This document shows positions 45,969 through 54,127 of a stretch of DNA of 64,000 nucleotides, in pieces. Source of the DNA: Desulfallas sp. Bu1-1 (GTDB lineage: Bacteria; Bacillota; Desulfotomaculia; Desulfotomaculales; Desulfallaceae); NCBI RefSeq assembly GCF_015594625.1, contig NZ_JADNRQ010000003.1, forward strand, positions 186,001 to 250,000, written 5' to 3'. A model generated the notes under the pieces. The model saw only the letters and a list, made by a program, of their open reading frames with translations. It was not told where the DNA came from and did not search any database. Both the position numbers and the translations under genes were made by a program. Within the stretch, counting starts at the first letter, position 1. The number at the start of each line of letters is the position of its first letter.

Positions 45969-47633
45969 ATGGCGCGTGAACCTAAGATCTTTTTGATCCC
46001 CCTTGGGGGTCTTGGTGAGATCGGCAAGAACATGATGGTGGTGAGATACGGGGAAAATATTCTGGTAATCGATTGCGGCCTGATGTTTCCCGAAGAGGAT
46101 TTATTGGGCATCGACATGGTAATTCCGGATGTTTCTTATCTCCTTGAGAATAGAAATATCGTACGGGGCATCGTTCTGACGCACGGCCATGAGGATCATA
46201 TCGGGGCGCTGCCGTATGTGCTCCAACAAATTAACGTACCGGTATACGGCACTCGATTGACGCTCGGTATTTTACGGGAAAAATTGCGCGAGAGGCACCT
46301 GGCTGACGATGTTAAGCTAAATTGTGTTAAACCGCGGGACGTAATCCAGGTTGGGCCATTTAAAATTGAGTTTATTCGCGTATCCCACAGCATCCCCGAT
46401 GCCGTATCCCTGGCCATAGAAACGCCGGTGGGGGTGATCGTGCATACAGGCGACTTTAAAATCGACCTTACGCCCGTGGACGGAGAAGTTACCGATTTTC
46501 ACCGGTTGGCCCAATTGGGTGAAAAGGGCGTGCTGGCCCTGCTTAGTGATAGCACCAATGTGGAAAGACCGGGATACACCATGTCTGAAAGGGTTGTTGG
46601 ACAAACCTTTGATGACAGTTTCAGACAGGCAACCGAAGGGATCATCATCGCCACTTTTGCTTCCAATGTACACAGACTGCAGCAGGCCATCACCACGGCG
46701 CACCGTTACAAAAGGAAAGTGGCTGTGGTAGGGCGCAGTATGGTCAATGTGGTGAATATCGCCCGGGAATTGGGATATTTAAAGGTTCCCGACGGGGTGC
46801 TGGTTGAACTTGACGAAGCCGGCAGGCTGCCCAGGAACCAGGTGGTCTACCTGACGACGGGCAGTCAGGGGGAGCCGATGAGCGCGTTAACCAGGATAGC
46901 CGGTAGGGACCATCGCCAGGTGGAGGTAATGCCCGGCGACACCATCATTATTTCCGCCACTCCCATCCCGGGCAATGAAAAACTGGTGGCCCGGGTTATC
47001 GATCAGCTGTTTAAACTGGGTGCGAATGTCATCTACGAGGCGGTTTCCGGCATTCACGTCAGCGGTCACCCCAGCCAGGAGGAATTGAAATTGATGATTA
47101 ACCTGGTTAAGCCCAGGTTTTTCATACCGGTGCACGGTGAATACCGGATGTTGATTAAACACGCGCAACTGGCGCGGGATATGGGTATACCTGAATCTAA
47201 TATATTCGTAGCCGAAAACGGCCAGGTGCTTGAATTGAGCAGGCGCAGCGGGCGTTTTGCCGGCAGGGTGACGGCTGGCCGGGTGCTGGTTGACGGTCTT
47301 GGCGTGGGGGACGTAGGCAATATTGTCTTGCGCGATCGCCGCCAACTTGCACAGGATGGAATTTTAATTGTCGTGGTTACCATCAGCCGGGATAGCGGGC
47401 TCATTATTTCCGGTCCGGATATTGTTTCCCGGGGATTTGTCTATGTCCGGGAATCGGAGGAATTGATGGAAGAAGCCAAGGAAAAGGTTAAAGTTGCGCT
47501 GGAAAAGTGCTCCGCCAAGAAAATGTCCGAATGGTCGTCGATTAAATCCCTTGTCAGGGACGATTTGAGCAAGTTTCTTTACGAGAAAACCAGGAGAAGG
47601 CCAATGATTTTGCCTATCATCATGGAAATTTAA
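45969..47633 (+). CDS. rnjB: Ribonuclease J
   Basis: Metallo-beta-lactamase/beta-CASP RNase with 5' exo- and endonuclease activity in mRNA decay and rRNA maturation. Start MAREPKIFLIPLGGLGEIGKNM; metal site LTHGHEDHIGA; beta-CASP parts SDSTNVERPGYT and TTGSQGEPMSAL; C-terminal domain complete. 554 residues. ATG 45969 behind GGGAGGTG. By its place before tepA it corresponds to Bacillus rnjB. Confidence 0.94.
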   Translation: MAREPKIFLIPLGGLGEIGKNMMVVRYGENILVIDCGLMFPEEDLLGIDMVIPDVSYLLENRNIVRGIVLTHGHEDHIGALPYVLQQINVPVYGTRLTLGILREKLRERHLADDVKLNCVKPRDVIQVGPFKIEFIRVSHSIPDAVSLAIETPVGVIVHTGDFKIDLTPVDGEVTDFHRLAQLGEKGVLALLSDSTNVERPGYTMSERVVGQTFDDSFRQATEGIIIATFASNVHRLQQAITTAHRYKRKVAVVGRSMVNVVNIARELGYLKVPDGVLVELDEAGRLPRNQVVYLTTGSQGEPMSALTRIAGRDHRQVEVMPGDTIIISATPIPGNEKLVARVIDQLFKLGANVIYEAVSGIHVSGHPSQEELKLMINLVKPRFFIPVHGEYRMLIKHAQLARDMGIPESNIFVAENGQVLELSRRSGRFAGRVTAGRVLVDGLGVGDVGNIVLRDRRQLAQDGILIVVVTISRDSGLIISGPDIVSRGFVYVRESEELMEEAKEKVKVALEKCSAKKMSEWSSIKSLVRDDLSKFLYEKTRRRPMILPIIMEI

Positions 47634-47637
47634 CGCC

Positions 47638-47669
47638 AAAAATACACAGGCCCGGCCTGTGTATTTTTT
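47638..47669 (+). terminator. Terminator after the RNase J gene
   Basis: AATACACAGG-CCCG-GCCTGTGTATT followed by TTTTTT. Confidence 0.88.
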
Positions 47670-47734
47670 GTTGGTTTTTATACATACTAAAAGGGAACTT
47701 TTAGGATAAATCGCAGTAAGAACGGAGGATCAGC

Positions 47735-48199
47735 ATGTCTTATTACAAATCATTCGACCAGGTGCCCGGTGTCTTTCCTTACCAACCCCCATCCCAGCCC
47801 GATCCGTACCCAAACCGGCCGGAACAGCCGCATGGCGAGCCGAATAAGGAAAAAACCAGGGTTGCGGGAAAATCCAAAAGCGCCCTGGAGTCGGTTAAAG
47901 AAATGGGCGCTACCCAGGTGCCCGAGGTGAAAAGCAATATCCATTGCCTGACCATTGTCGGCCAGATCGAGGGCCATCTTGTGCTCCCGCCGCAAAATAA
48001 AACAACCAAGTACGAGCATTTAATTCCCCAGTTGATCGCCCTGGAACAGAGCCCTGAAGTAGAAGGAGTTTTAATCGTTTTGAATACGGTCGGCGGAGAT
48101 GTGGAGGCGGGCCTGGCTATTGCGGAAATCATTGCCAGCCTGTCCAAGCCCACTGTATCCGTTGTACTGGGAGGCGGTCACAGTATCGGGGTCCCGATA
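47735..48199 (+). pseudogene. tepA: Translocation-enhancing protein TepA, 5' part only
   Basis: ClpP-fold protease-like protein that normally follows RNase J and precedes the spoIIIE/ftsK gene. The first 155 residues are well conserved ([51 protein letters not shown]). The nucleophile Ser of GHSIG is kept, but right after GVPI the sequence becomes unrelated; no reading frame continues with the expected C-terminal half, which I do not find elsewhere in the window. The frame stays open to 48658 by chance. The break marks the left edge of the accessory region. Confidence 0.88.
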
Positions 48200-48234
48200 G
48201 ACCCCTTGTCGCTACCCCCAAGATTAATATGGGC

Positions 48235-48268
48235 AACCCGCAAAAATCAAGGCTTTGCGGGTTTTTTT
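48235..48268 (+). terminator. Terminator just inside the accessory region
   Basis: AACCCGCAAA (48235-48244) pairs with TTTGCGGGTT (48254-48263), then a T run. It lies 36 bases after the break in tepA. Confidence 0.85.
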
Positions 48269-48371
48269 ATCGGAAGCCGCCATGTTTGGGGCAGGTGGCG
48301 GCGGCGGACTCATCGCCCCGTCGTGTTAACCCGCTTAACGGTGGGGTTTTTTTTTCAGGAGGTGTTACATA

Positions 48372-48965
48372 TTGCGAATTGCCATAACCGGAACTCACGG
48401 AACCGGAAAAACCACCCTTGCACAAGCATTATCCATCAGAACAGGTTTACCCCTGATTACCGAGCAGGCCCGCCTGGTTGCGGCGGAAATGAGTCTGACG
48501 GAATGCAACCAACTTCTGCGCAACCCGAGGCTGGCAAAAACTTTCCAATGGGAGATACTGGAGCGCCAGATTGCGGAACAAATGAAATATCCCAGTGGCT
48601 TCATTGCCGACCGCAGCGCACTGGACAGCATCGTGTATTGGCAGTTGTACCTGGGTAATAACCAGGATTTTAAAAGCGAAGCCAGCCGCTATATTTTTAA
48701 GGCCCGGCTCCACGCCTGGAAAAACCTCGATTTACTGGTTTATGTCCCACCGGTAGTATTGGCCGGCGAAGACGGGTTCCGGCTGAAAGACCGGCACATC
48801 GAAGTAGACCTGTTCATCCGGCGGGAAGTTAAACTTCTGCAGGAAAGCGGGAGAGTTCAGGTGATTGTTTTAAAAAGCGAAACCTTGGACGGGCGGCTGG
48901 CTGAAATCGAATTAGCGTTAGAAAAAACAAAATCACCCCAAAGGAGTCTTGCTCATGCAAAATGA
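48372..48965 (+). CDS. NadR/nucleotide-kinase-like P-loop ATPase
   Basis: 197 residues with a kinase-type P-loop at the very N-terminus ([14 protein letters not shown]), a conserved DRS ([14 protein letters not shown]) and a LID-like LKDRHIEV. This is the AAA_28/NadR-kinase-like pattern also found in mobile elements and phage. The TTG start at 48372 follows CAGGAGGTG. It overlaps the start of the next small gene. Substrate not predictable. Confidence 0.75.
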   Translation: MRIAITGTHGTGKTTLAQALSIRTGLPLITEQARLVAAEMSLTECNQLLRNPRLAKTFQWEILERQIAEQMKYPSGFIADRSALDSIVYWQLYLGNNQDFKSEASRYIFKARLHAWKNLDLLVYVPPVVLAGEDGFRLKDRHIEVDLFIRREVKLLQESGRVQVIVLKSETLDGRLAEIELALEKTKSPQRSLAHAK

Positions 48966-49254
48966 TTTCAGAAAAAAATTAATGGATTTAATTCAAAACC
49001 ACGGCCCGGAGGCCGTGCTTATAGCGGCAAAAAAAGCCGCACAAAAGGAACCTTCCTTGAGTGAAGCAATTTATAAGGCCGAAGAAGCACTGGCCAAAAT
49101 GCGCAGTTCAGTACACAACAAACAGCGTTTGGCAGCCGCGTTTTTCGAATTCGAGCGGGCGGTGCATGAAATGTTATCAGTAATCCAAGCAAAAGGCATC
49201 GCTTGCAATGAGGGGAGGTCAATGAAAATTGATCAAAGTAATAGAGCCACATGA
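48955..49254 (+). CDS. Hypothetical helical protein of the accessory region
   Basis: 99 residues, mostly helical and charged (EAVLIAAKKAAQKEPSLSEA, RLAAAFFEFERAVHEMLSV). No family recognised. ATG 48955 behind AAAGGAG, overlapping the kinase-like gene by 11 bases. Confidence 0.6.
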   Translation: MQNDFRKKLMDLIQNHGPEAVLIAAKKAAQKEPSLSEAIYKAEEALAKMRSSVHNKQRLAAAFFEFERAVHEMLSVIQAKGIACNEGRSMKIDQSNRAT

Positions 49255-49336
49255 TGCCAAAATAGCAAAGTGCCAATATTCCCCGCAGTGGAGTGTCGCT
49301 ACAGAAAGTTGGAATCGTGGTGGTTGTTATGCGTGA
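49229..49336 (+). CDS. Possible 35-residue peptide gene
   Basis: TTG at 49229 about ten bases after GGGGAGG; the product has two Cys (KCQYSPQW, GGCYA). It overlaps the end of the gene before it. A second short frame (49329-49454) overlaps its end and runs into the hairpin at 49402-49463. Both are too short to judge by composition. Confidence 0.3.
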   Translation: MIKVIEPHDAKIAKCQYSPQWSVATESWNRGGCYA

Positions 49337-49401
49337 AAAAACAACAAAGGCCAAGCCAGCCAAAGCGATGCCCATGCGTGACCTCCTCCCCCAAATTCAT
49401 T

Positions 49402-49463
49402 TATATATACCTAAAAAGAGAGAGCCTTTTATTAGCAAGGTTCTCTCTTTTTAGGTATATATA
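49402..49463. terminator. Very long hairpin (27-bp stem)
   Basis: Arms 49402-49428 and 49437-49463 pair over 27 bases with one G-T position and an 8-base loop. A poly-U tract lies within the stem (TCTCTTTTT), not after it, so termination is possible but not certain. Confidence 0.75.
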
Positions 49464-49468
49464 ACAGT

Positions 49469-49738
49469 ACTGAGGGGGATTACAGCCCCCTCGCGCTCCC
49501 TCGTTTTTTCTAAACTGTGGCAGCAGCTTAGAGGGCACAACCGAAGACCTCGGCAGGTCGAGGCCATTACGCCGTATGTTATGGTATTCCTGTACTTAAT
49601 CTATATGCAATAACTTATCCTGTCAAGTTAGGCGCACAAGTGGCCTCTTTTTTATTTTTAAGGGGTGATAGTAATTGTTCCCGTAAGCTATAAATTGACA
49701 ATATTGCAAAGACCGTGAGATAATTTTTTCAATGCAGC
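49469..49738. other. Non-coding stretch between hairpin and small basic protein gene
   Basis: 270 bases with a small hairpin (AGGGGG-ATTACAG-CCCCCT near 49474) and AT-rich promoter-like tracts (TTGACA near 49694). I see no gene here. Confidence 0.4.
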
Positions 49739-49762
49739 ATGAAAGGGGGAGTAATATTAAAG

Positions 49763-49921
49763 TTGACTAAACCAGTTACGTCCAACAAAAACAATACCAA
49801 GGTAATTTTAAAATCATTATCCCCCATAAAAGCATTGCGAAGAAAGCGCCGTTTAAAGGCAGCCAGAGCACTTCTTGGAATATGGGCGGAAAAAGACACA
49901 TCTTATTTTGATAAAAGTTAA
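49763..49921 (+). CDS. Small basic protein, first of a tandem pair
   Basis: 52 residues from TTG 49763 behind AAAGGGGGAG. The C-terminal part RRKRRLKAARALLGIWAEKD is a basic helix followed by an acidic tail. A related, broken copy follows at 49922-50067. The type resembles DNA-binding tails of small antitoxins, but this is only a likeness. Confidence 0.5.
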   Translation: MTKPVTSNKNNTKVILKSLSPIKALRRKRRLKAARALLGIWAEKDTSYFDKS

Positions 49922-50067
49922 TAAACAATCTCAAAACTGTTTTAAAAAAAGGTATATGTCTTGTTAACCTATTAAAACGGAAACAAATTGCCCGGAGAAA
50001 GGCGGCTGCCGAAGCATTAAAGAGCATTTGGGCAGATAAGGATGATTCCCTTTTTACGGAGCGGTAA
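49922..50067 (+). pseudogene. Degenerate second copy of the small basic protein
   Basis: The frame ending at 50067 reads ...LLKRKQIARRKAAAEALKSI, then WADKDDSLFTER. This matches the end of the gene before it (ALLGIWAEKDTSYFDKS). There is no start codon in this frame, and the upstream part continues in another frame that stops at TAA near 49970, so a frameshift seems to have broken it. Confidence 0.5.
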
Positions 50068-50114
50068 CTAATCAATACCATATTAAGTAAACAAAAAGAG
50101 GTAGGTGAATTATA

Positions 50115-50291
50115 ATGCTTCCAGAAAAAAGAATCAATAAAAATGAAAAAGATTTAAACAAAGCACGCCTTCTTTCAAATAAAATTACGAGAAAAATGAA
50201 AACCGCCGGCTTTACTCAAAAAGAAATAGAGAAGGATGTCCATGAAGTATATCGTGAAATCAAGCAAAATCGCAGTTCCAATCGTTATTGA
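50115..50291 (+). CDS. Putative antitoxin of a PIN-domain pair
   Basis: 58 residues, highly charged and helical: LSNKITRKMKTAGFTQKEIE looks like a short helix-turn-helix or ribbon-like DNA binder. ATG behind GAGGTAGGTG. It overlaps the PIN gene by about 50 bases, an arrangement common in toxin-antitoxin operons. Its family is not recognised. Confidence 0.6.
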   Translation: MLPEKRINKNEKDLNKARLLSNKITRKMKTAGFTQKEIEKDVHEVYREIKQNRSSNRY

Positions 50292-50709
50292 TACGAATAT
50301 TCTTGTTCCCTCACTCTACATGGCCACACCATTGTTTAATTTTGTGCTATCCGGCAATCTTGTTCCTATCTGGAACGAATTTATGCGCTTGGAGGCTCAC
50401 GAAATAATCGACCGATTAGCTCGTCGATATGTCGAAAGGGCTGATGTATCCGCTTCGGAAGTGCATTACTTACTTGACCTTGTTCTCCGACAAAAAGGCA
50501 AAGTACCGGAAATGCCGGATGATTGGCCACCACATTCACCGGACAGAGATGACGATCCGTTCTTGTGGGCAGCCATAGCCGGAAATGCGGAATACATTAT
50601 ATCAAGCGATGTTCGACATATGTTGAAGTTGAAAAATATTTATGGCATACCTATTGGAAAACCGAAAGATTTTTTTGGCTGGGTTAAAATAGCGTATCCA
50701 ATGCCATAA
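50242..50709 (+). CDS. PIN-domain protein (putative RNase toxin)
   Basis: 155 residues with the PIN pattern of acidic residues: VIDTNILVPSL at the start, an inner Glu (NEFMRLEAHEII) and the C-terminal DDDPFLWAAIAGNAEYIISSD. These would bind the metal ions of an RNase, as in VapC-like toxins. The ATG at 50242 has AGAAGG upstream (ATG 50236 abuts it). The overlapping upstream gene is the likely antitoxin. Confidence 0.75.
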   Translation: MKYIVKSSKIAVPIVIDTNILVPSLYMATPLFNFVLSGNLVPIWNEFMRLEAHEIIDRLARRYVERADVSASEVHYLLDLVLRQKGKVPEMPDDWPPHSPDRDDDPFLWAAIAGNAEYIISSDVRHMLKLKNIYGIPIGKPKDFFGWVKIAYPMP

Positions 50710-50825
50710 CAAGTTTATAAAGCCTAAAGCGGCTTTTTTTATTTTTGGGGGTGATAACCGGAACCAAAACAGTTGTTCGCGCGTCTAATAAGTAGTACCA
50801 AATTTTTCATGGAGGTGTATAAACA

Positions 50826-51857
50826 TTGCGTAGATTTCTCGCTTTCGTGGGCTTTATTCTGGCCCTTGCCCTGCTGACCATCAATCTCCCGTATATAACC
50901 CATGCCAGCGCAGACGAGCAGGTTAACGTATACGACGAGCAAAAAAACCTGGTCAAAAGCGTGGTGTTCGTGCTCGGCCTCGACCAGTATTTCGTCAACG
51001 GCAAAACCCCCGGCGTCAAAATGGACGCCAAACCGTTCGTCGAACAGGGCCGCACTTTCGTGCCGGTGCGCTATCTTAGCAACGCCTTGGGCGTAACCGA
51101 CGAACACGTCGGCTGGGAAAGCCCCAGGGTAACGCTGGACGAGCCCGGCTTCCCGGTGGTTGAACTGTCCGTCGGCAGCAAAACCATCAGGAGCAACGGT
51201 AAATCCATTGCCATGGACGTGTCCTCGCAGGTAAAATGGGGCCGCACCCATCTACCCGCCCGGTGGGTGGCCGAGGCTTTAGGTTACCAGGTGGAATGGC
51301 TGCCGGAACATAATATTGTGCTGTGCTGGCCTAAAGGCACGGAGAGGCCGGATATTAGCGATGTGGTTGCGCACATCAAAGGCGAAGTGCCGGTAACCCC
51401 GCCGGTACAGCAGCCGTCGGGAGAGGTAATCGACCTCACCGGCAAGGGTGAGTCCATTACAAAATATCCCTGGGCAAAGTACCTCACCCCCGAGTATAAA
51501 ATTAACTGGCTAACCTACGAAGAATTCAACAGCAATGTGTACCAGCTGGGCGAAGAACGGTACGGAGCTTTAAAAACCTACGGTATGCGGGTGACCAAGG
51601 ATGATGTGTATTTCACTCTGGAAGGCGGTTGTGGTAGAGTTTTGCTGTATGAAGGCGGCGACGTGCTCCGGGTGCGGGAATCCTCCGGCCCCACTGATGA
51701 TAAATACGAATACGGTTACAGCGTGGTTAACGACCGCAGGGACAAATATTCCAACTGGCCCACCGCCGACATTACCAAGGTCAGCCACATCTTTTTAGAC
51801 TGGGCGGATACCATACTGGCTGTCGAAAATCCCTTGTACCAGGGAGGGAACAAATAA
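50826..51857 (+). CDS. Secreted stalk-domain (copper amine oxidase N-like) protein
   Basis: 343 residues with a signal peptide (about 1-29). Two copper-amine-oxidase-N-like stalk units follow: FVPVRYLSNALGV (near 79-91) and HLPARWVAEALGYQVEW (near 140-156). These modules bind cell-wall material in clostridial surface proteins. The C-terminal half has no known domain. TTG start after GGAGGTG. Its stop overlaps the start of the damaged M23 peptidase gene, so the two form an operon. Confidence 0.8.
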   Translation: MRRFLAFVGFILALALLTINLPYITHASADEQVNVYDEQKNLVKSVVFVLGLDQYFVNGKTPGVKMDAKPFVEQGRTFVPVRYLSNALGVTDEHVGWESPRVTLDEPGFPVVELSVGSKTIRSNGKSIAMDVSSQVKWGRTHLPARWVAEALGYQVEWLPEHNIVLCWPKGTERPDISDVVAHIKGEVPVTPPVQQPSGEVIDLTGKGESITKYPWAKYLTPEYKINWLTYEEFNSNVYQLGEERYGALKTYGMRVTKDDVYFTLEGGCGRVLLYEGGDVLRVRESSGPTDDKYEYGYSVVNDRRDKYSNWPTADITKVSHIFLDWADTILAVENPLYQGGNK

Positions 51858-53061
51858 TGCGCTTTAAGCTGACACTATTTATACTGGCCCTTTTGCTGGC
51901 CGTCCCCTTTGCCGGGACGGCTTTGGCGTCCTAGGAACAACTGGTGCACCAGCAGTTTGGTACGGGTTACTATTCCACCTGGAGAGGTTCCTCCACCTGG
52001 GACAACGGTGCGCCGGGGGAACACAAGACGGCTACCTTATGGCGGTTCCCGTTCTGGAGAAAGGCAGCAACATCGTGGCCGAGCGCGAGCAGGTTGAACC
52101 GCACCGTGTCCCCTGGGCGCTCCTGGGGGCTTTGGACAGGGTGCTGGGCGACCCCATCGTGCACGGCAGACACGGGCCTGAAACGGAAGAAGGACGAGGC
52201 AGGACACCCGAACCCGAAAAGCACTTTACTGAACTGGAACCCGAACTCGAGTGGCAGAACTTTCAGCTTTACTATTACCACAGATGGACGGAGTACGAGT
52301 ACGAGGACGGTAAACGGGTTGCCAAAACTTATACGGAAAAATACACTCACAACATAAGGCTCCTTACTTATGCCGATACCTATGAAGCCAAACATCACTA
52401 CCAGTGGGACCAGAAAGTAATAGAGGAAGAAGATGAGGACAGCTACACGAAGATAATCGTACCCCAGTTAGTAGATTATTACAAAGAGGGGCCTTACTAT
52501 GAGCGCCTTAAAAATTTGCTCGCCAGCTACGGATTGACCAAAGACATCGAATTTGAGCTGGTACTGAGATTGGCCATGAACATTGATGACAACTATTATG
52601 TTGACGCCAACCTCACCAGTTCTCCCCTGGAGATCACCGGAAGCACGGAAACCGGGTATTACGAGGGTTCCGGCGAACTGGCCTGGCCGCTCCGTGGTCC
52701 TATAAAATCACCTTTTGGGTACCGCGCCCACCCGATTACTAAGGAATACAGACTTCACACGGGTATCGACATCGCCTGTCCGAGGGGTGCTGAAGTCCAT
52801 TCGGCCGGTGACGGCATTGTCATATTCGTCGGGAATAACGGCGCATACGGGAAATGTATTATCATAGACCACGGCAAATACCGGACTTTATACGGCCATT
52901 TGCTTTCGTACAAAGTTACACCCGGGGATGAAGTTGAAAAAGGCCAGGTTATAGCCAAAGCCGACAGCACGGGATGGTCAACCGGCGATCACCTGCACTT
53001 TGAAGTGCGGGCAGGTAAAAATAAAACACAATTCATTGATCCGCTAATAGTTCTGAAATAA
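51857..53061 (+). pseudogene. M23 metallopeptidase gene with a stop codon and a frameshift
   Basis: The ATG at 51857 opens a signal peptide (KLTLFILALLLAVPFAGTAL), but codon 26 is TAG (51932). The same frame continues QLVHQQFGTGYYSTWRG, then must slip by -1 at the GGGGG run 52015-52019 to join the long frame that begins near ATG 52039. That frame ends in an M23 (LytM) domain: HTGIDIACPRGAEVHSAGDG, GKCIIIDHG and GDHLHFEVRAG, all zinc ligands present. Restart at 52039 would give a peptidase with no signal. M23 proteins of this kind often belong to conjugation systems. Confidence 0.75.
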
Positions 53062-53103
53062 CCGGACCTTCGATGTCCGGTTAATTATTTTGGGGGTGAT
53101 TTA

Positions 53104-53433
53104 ATGCTTTTTACTATCGAAGTAACGCCTATTCCACCGGAGCAAATAGTAAACGCAACTCACAGCGCAGGAGAAAAAGCAATACAATTTGGTCAGGGCC
53201 TATCTGAGCCCCTGGTGGTCATGTCAATTATTGTGGCCGGAATAGTCCTGCTGGCGGGCCTTGTACTGGCGGCCCTGGGGGTAACTAAAAAAATTCTGGT
53301 CGCAGGGTTTTGCATTTTGTTGGGCGCGGCGATTATGTACATGTTTACCAATCAACCTTTGGAAATAGTAGGTATTATCAAGGGCTTCATTTTGAGTATA
53401 TTCGGCTCTATCAAGGGCGGGGGTGCCAGTTGA
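53104..53433 (+). CDS. Small membrane protein, pilin-like (VirB2/TrbC type?)
   Basis: 109 residues with two long helices: VVMSIIVAGIVLLAGLVLAAL and ILVAGFCILLGAAIMYMF, then a third short hydrophobic end and GGGAS. Two-helix proteins of this size serve as pilin-like subunits in conjugative elements; this is suggested by context (M23 peptidase, ParB-like gene) and not shown by a motif. ATG behind GGGGGTGATTTA. Confidence 0.55.
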   Translation: MLFTIEVTPIPPEQIVNATHSAGEKAIQFGQGLSEPLVVMSIIVAGIVLLAGLVLAALGVTKKILVAGFCILLGAAIMYMFTNQPLEIVGIIKGFILSIFGSIKGGGAS

Positions 53434-53723
53434 GGGGAATGGAGCAAGCAATACTCCGCTGGGGCTGAAGCCCTACAGCTTGCAGTGGAGTCAACAGGGT
53501 TTTCCTGGAAAACAGTGGCCGACGCTGGTTGTTCAAGGCATTCCCCCCGCCACCTGTAGAGGCGGGGGAATCCTGCCGTATTTTCTGTTGAAGATCAGCC
53601 GCGCCGCATTTTTCCCACTTCAGTGGGGAGTTAGGCACGGCTAAATTTTTCCTCGGTTATCGTTGCTTACCATTACGCATATGTTACAATAGAAGAAACA
53701 TTTAATAATGAGGAATACTAATC

Positions 53724-54125
53724 ATGGAACTCCAACGTAACCGCAACAGTGTATTCCAGATCGGCTATCATTTTGTTTGGTGTGTCAAGTACCGGAAACC
53801 TGTTTTGACTGGTCAAATAGCAGAAGACCTCAAGGAGTTGTTTTTACACATTGCCAGCGACAACAATTTCACTATCGGTCAGATGGAAGTTATGCCCGAC
53901 CACGTGCATTTATTTGTGACCGCCACGCCCAACCACCTGATTACCGACATGGTTAAAGCCCTCAAGGGCGTTTCGGCCAGGTTCCTGTTCAAAAAACACC
54001 CGGAGCTTAAAAAGCAGCTCTGGGGCGGGCACCTCTGGAATCCTTCCTACTATGTGGGTACCGTCGGGCACATCTCCGAAGAGACAGTCAAGAAGTACAT
54101 CGAAAGCCAAAAGGCAGGCGATTAA
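53724..54125 (+). CDS. tnpA: IS200/IS605 Y1 transposase TnpA
   Basis: 133-residue HUH single-strand transposase. The HUH motif is HVHLF (near 59-63) and the catalytic Tyr lies in KKYIESQ (Tyr 125). NSVFQIGYHFVWCVKYRKPVL is the typical start. It looks complete and active. It ends two bases before tnpB. Confidence 0.95.
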   Translation: MELQRNRNSVFQIGYHFVWCVKYRKPVLTGQIAEDLKELFLHIASDNNFTIGQMEVMPDHVHLFVTATPNHLITDMVKALKGVSARFLFKKHPELKKQLWGGHLWNPSYYVGTVGHISEETVKKYIESQKAGD

Positions 54126-54127
54126 AA

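Noticed and set aside
47735-48658. The open frame continuing from tepA to 48658 as one 307-residue protein
   Set aside because: After residue 155 it has no likeness to TepA, runs through a terminator and is Arg-, Trp- and Cys-rich in the antisense-like manner of chance frames. The real gene here is the kinase-like one in another frame.
51932-51934. TAG in the M23 gene read as pyrrolysine
   Set aside because: A frameshift follows within 90 bases and signal-peptide junctions are not a place for pyrrolysine. Mutation or sequence error is simpler.
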